Of a DNA stretch of 16,702 nucleotides, positions 15,734 through 16,702 are shown one piece after another (position 1 is the first letter of the stretch; each line of letters begins with the position of its first letter). A model generated the notes under the pieces. The model saw only the letters and a list, made by a program, of their open reading frames with translations. It was not told where the DNA came from and made no database searches. Both the position numbers and the translations under genes were made by a program. Source of the stretch: Bacteroidota bacterium (GTDB lineage Bacteria; Bacteroidota; Bacteroidia; Chitinophagales; Chitinophagaceae); assembly GCA_028877005.1 (NCBI GenBank), contig JAGWPI010000058.1:1-16702 (forward strand), in the 5' to 3' direction.

Positions 15734-16702
15734 TTAATAGGCCCTGGCAAACAATACCCGTTGAGTAGAAGGTTTACCGGTTAAGATACAAGTTCCTGCT
15801 TCTAAGCGGTTATTGAGTGGAATGCAACGAATGGTAGCTTTAGATAATTCTTTAATCTTATCCTCAGTTTCAGCGCTGCCATCCCAATGTGCAGACACAA
15901 AGCCACCTTTGTTATCTAACACCTCCATAAATGCTTCCCAAGTATTTACTTCGGTAATATGAGCATCCCGATAAGCCAATGCTTTTTCAAACATATTTTT
16001 TTGAATAGCATCGAGTAAATTTTCAATGCGTATGGCAATACCCTCTAATGGCACCGTTTCTTTGGTTTTGGTATCGCGGCGAGCCACTTCCACCACATTG
16101 TTTTCAATATCCCGAACCCCTAATGCCAACCGAACCGGAACACCTTGCATTTCATATTGTGCAAACTTCCAACCCGGACGTGCATTTTCGTTATCATCAA
16201 ATTTTACACTAATCCCCTTTTTCTTTAATTCCTGTACAATAGCATGCGCTTTTTCAGCAATCATGGCTTTTTGGTCATCGCCTTTATAAATGGGCACAAT
16301 AACCACTTGCAAAGGAGCGATTTTAGGGGGTAAAATTAAACCATCATCATCACTATGAGCCATGATTAACGCCCCAATTAAACGGGTACTTACCCCCCAA
16401 CTGGTGGCCCATACATAACTTAATTTATTTTCTTTATCGCTAAACTTAACATCAAAAGCCTTGGCAAAATTTTGACCTAGAAAATGCGAGGTGCCTGCCT
16501 GTAAAGCCTTTCCATCCTGCATTAAAGCCTCAATACAATAAGTATCTACCGCACCGGCAAAACGCTCATTTTCAGTTTTTACCCCTTTAATTACCGGAAC
16601 AGCCATCCAGTTTTCAGCAAAATCGGCATATACATCCAACATTTTACGGGTTTCCATCAATGCCTCTTCTTGTGTAGCATGGGCGGTATGCCCTTCTTGC
16701 CA
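15734..16702 (-). CDS. proS: prolyl-tRNA synthetase, type 3 (archaeal/eukaryotic-like), 5' part outside the window
   Basis: The visible 322 residues are the C-terminal two thirds of a class II prolyl-tRNA synthetase, which charges tRNA-Pro; the frame is open to the right edge, so the N-terminus is cut off. It begins in [14 protein letters not shown], the stretch after motif 2. [14 protein letters not shown] and [20 protein letters not shown] (motif 3, with the ATP-binding Arg) follow, then [16 protein letters not shown] opens the anticodon-binding domain. The protein ends ATIRCIPL...QRVLFARAY, the hallmark C-terminal domain and terminal Tyr of type-3 ProRS, which has no insertion editing domain. 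The zinc ligands of that C-terminal domain are mostly missing: the first Cys pair is replaced in [11 protein letters not shown], and [10 protein letters not shown] keeps only one Cys of its CxxC. This looks like a stable structural variant, not decay. Confidence 0.95.
   Translation of the reverse strand, partial: WQEGHTAHATQEEALMETRKMLDVYADFAENWMAVPVIKGVKTENERFAGAVDTYCIEALMQDGKALQAGTSHFLGQNFAKAFDVKFSDKENKLSYVWATSWGVSTRLIGALIMAHSDDDGLILPPKIAPLQVVIVPIYKGDDQKAMIAEKAHAIVQELKKKGISVKFDDNENARPGWKFAQYEMQGVPVRLALGVRDIENNVVEVARRDTKTKETVPLEGIAIRIENLLDAIQKNMFEKALAYRDAHITEVNTWEAFMEVLDNKGGFVSAHWDGSAETEDKIKELSKATIRCIPLNNRLEAGTCILTGKPSTQRVLFARAY

Noticed and set aside
1..16702. Defence island, biosynthetic cluster, mobile element or CRISPR array
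   Set aside because: I found no transposase, integrase, toxin-antitoxin pair, restriction or nuclease gene, repeat-spacer pattern or tRNA; gene content is housekeeping and envelope related.

Overview
The window looks like a piece of a chromosome from the Bacteroidota, most likely the family Chitinophagaceae (the family is an inference; the phylum is well supported). The evidence is a type IX secretion plug protein, a lipoprotein form of the TamA/BamA outer-membrane protein (TamL), a bacterial type-3 prolyl-tRNA synthetase, and promoters of the Bacteroidota type (TTTG-N19-TAnnTTTG) instead of classical -35/-10 boxes. Shine-Dalgarno sequences are mostly absent, and the DNA is AT-rich throughout. 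I see no insertion sequence, phage gene, tRNA, rRNA or CRISPR array.

Left part (1-6240). A two-gene minus-strand unit encodes a secreted three-part PIG-L deacetylase followed 2 bases later by a 47-residue two-helix membrane protein. Upstream on the same strand is a compact FAD amine-oxidase-like enzyme. After a 370-base divergent gap comes a plus-strand Gfo/Idh/MocA dehydrogenase. Its last codons overlap the end of a membrane-anchored MtfA-type zinc peptidase on the minus strand.

Middle part (6241-10392). A minus-strand small transaldolase lies downstream of a well-formed SRP RNA gene (ffs) with its own -7 box and terminator. On the plus strand a GT-C type membrane glycosyltransferase converges on the minus-strand T9SS plug gene.

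Right part (10385-16702). A strong consensus promoter drives a LolC/E-like ABC permease that starts with TTG. Its end overlaps a TrmH/SpoU RNA methyltransferase on the opposite strand. That methyltransferase is divergent from tamL with only 4 bases between the start codons, so each gene's promoter must lie inside the other gene or very close to it. tamL converges on a minus-strand group of proS (cut by the window edge), truB and a possible 24-residue membrane peptide.

As a whole this is housekeeping and envelope biogenesis: outer-membrane assembly (TamL), lipoprotein or envelope ABC export, T9SS gating, envelope glycosylation, protein targeting (SRP RNA), and translation (ProRS, TruB, TrmH). 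I do not see a new multi-gene system. The points most worth a second look are small: the unannotated-size membrane peptides, the SRP RNA locus, the 4-base divergent TrmH/TamL start, the terminator placed in the mtfA leader, and residue-level hints that the so-called F6P aldolase is a transaldolase.
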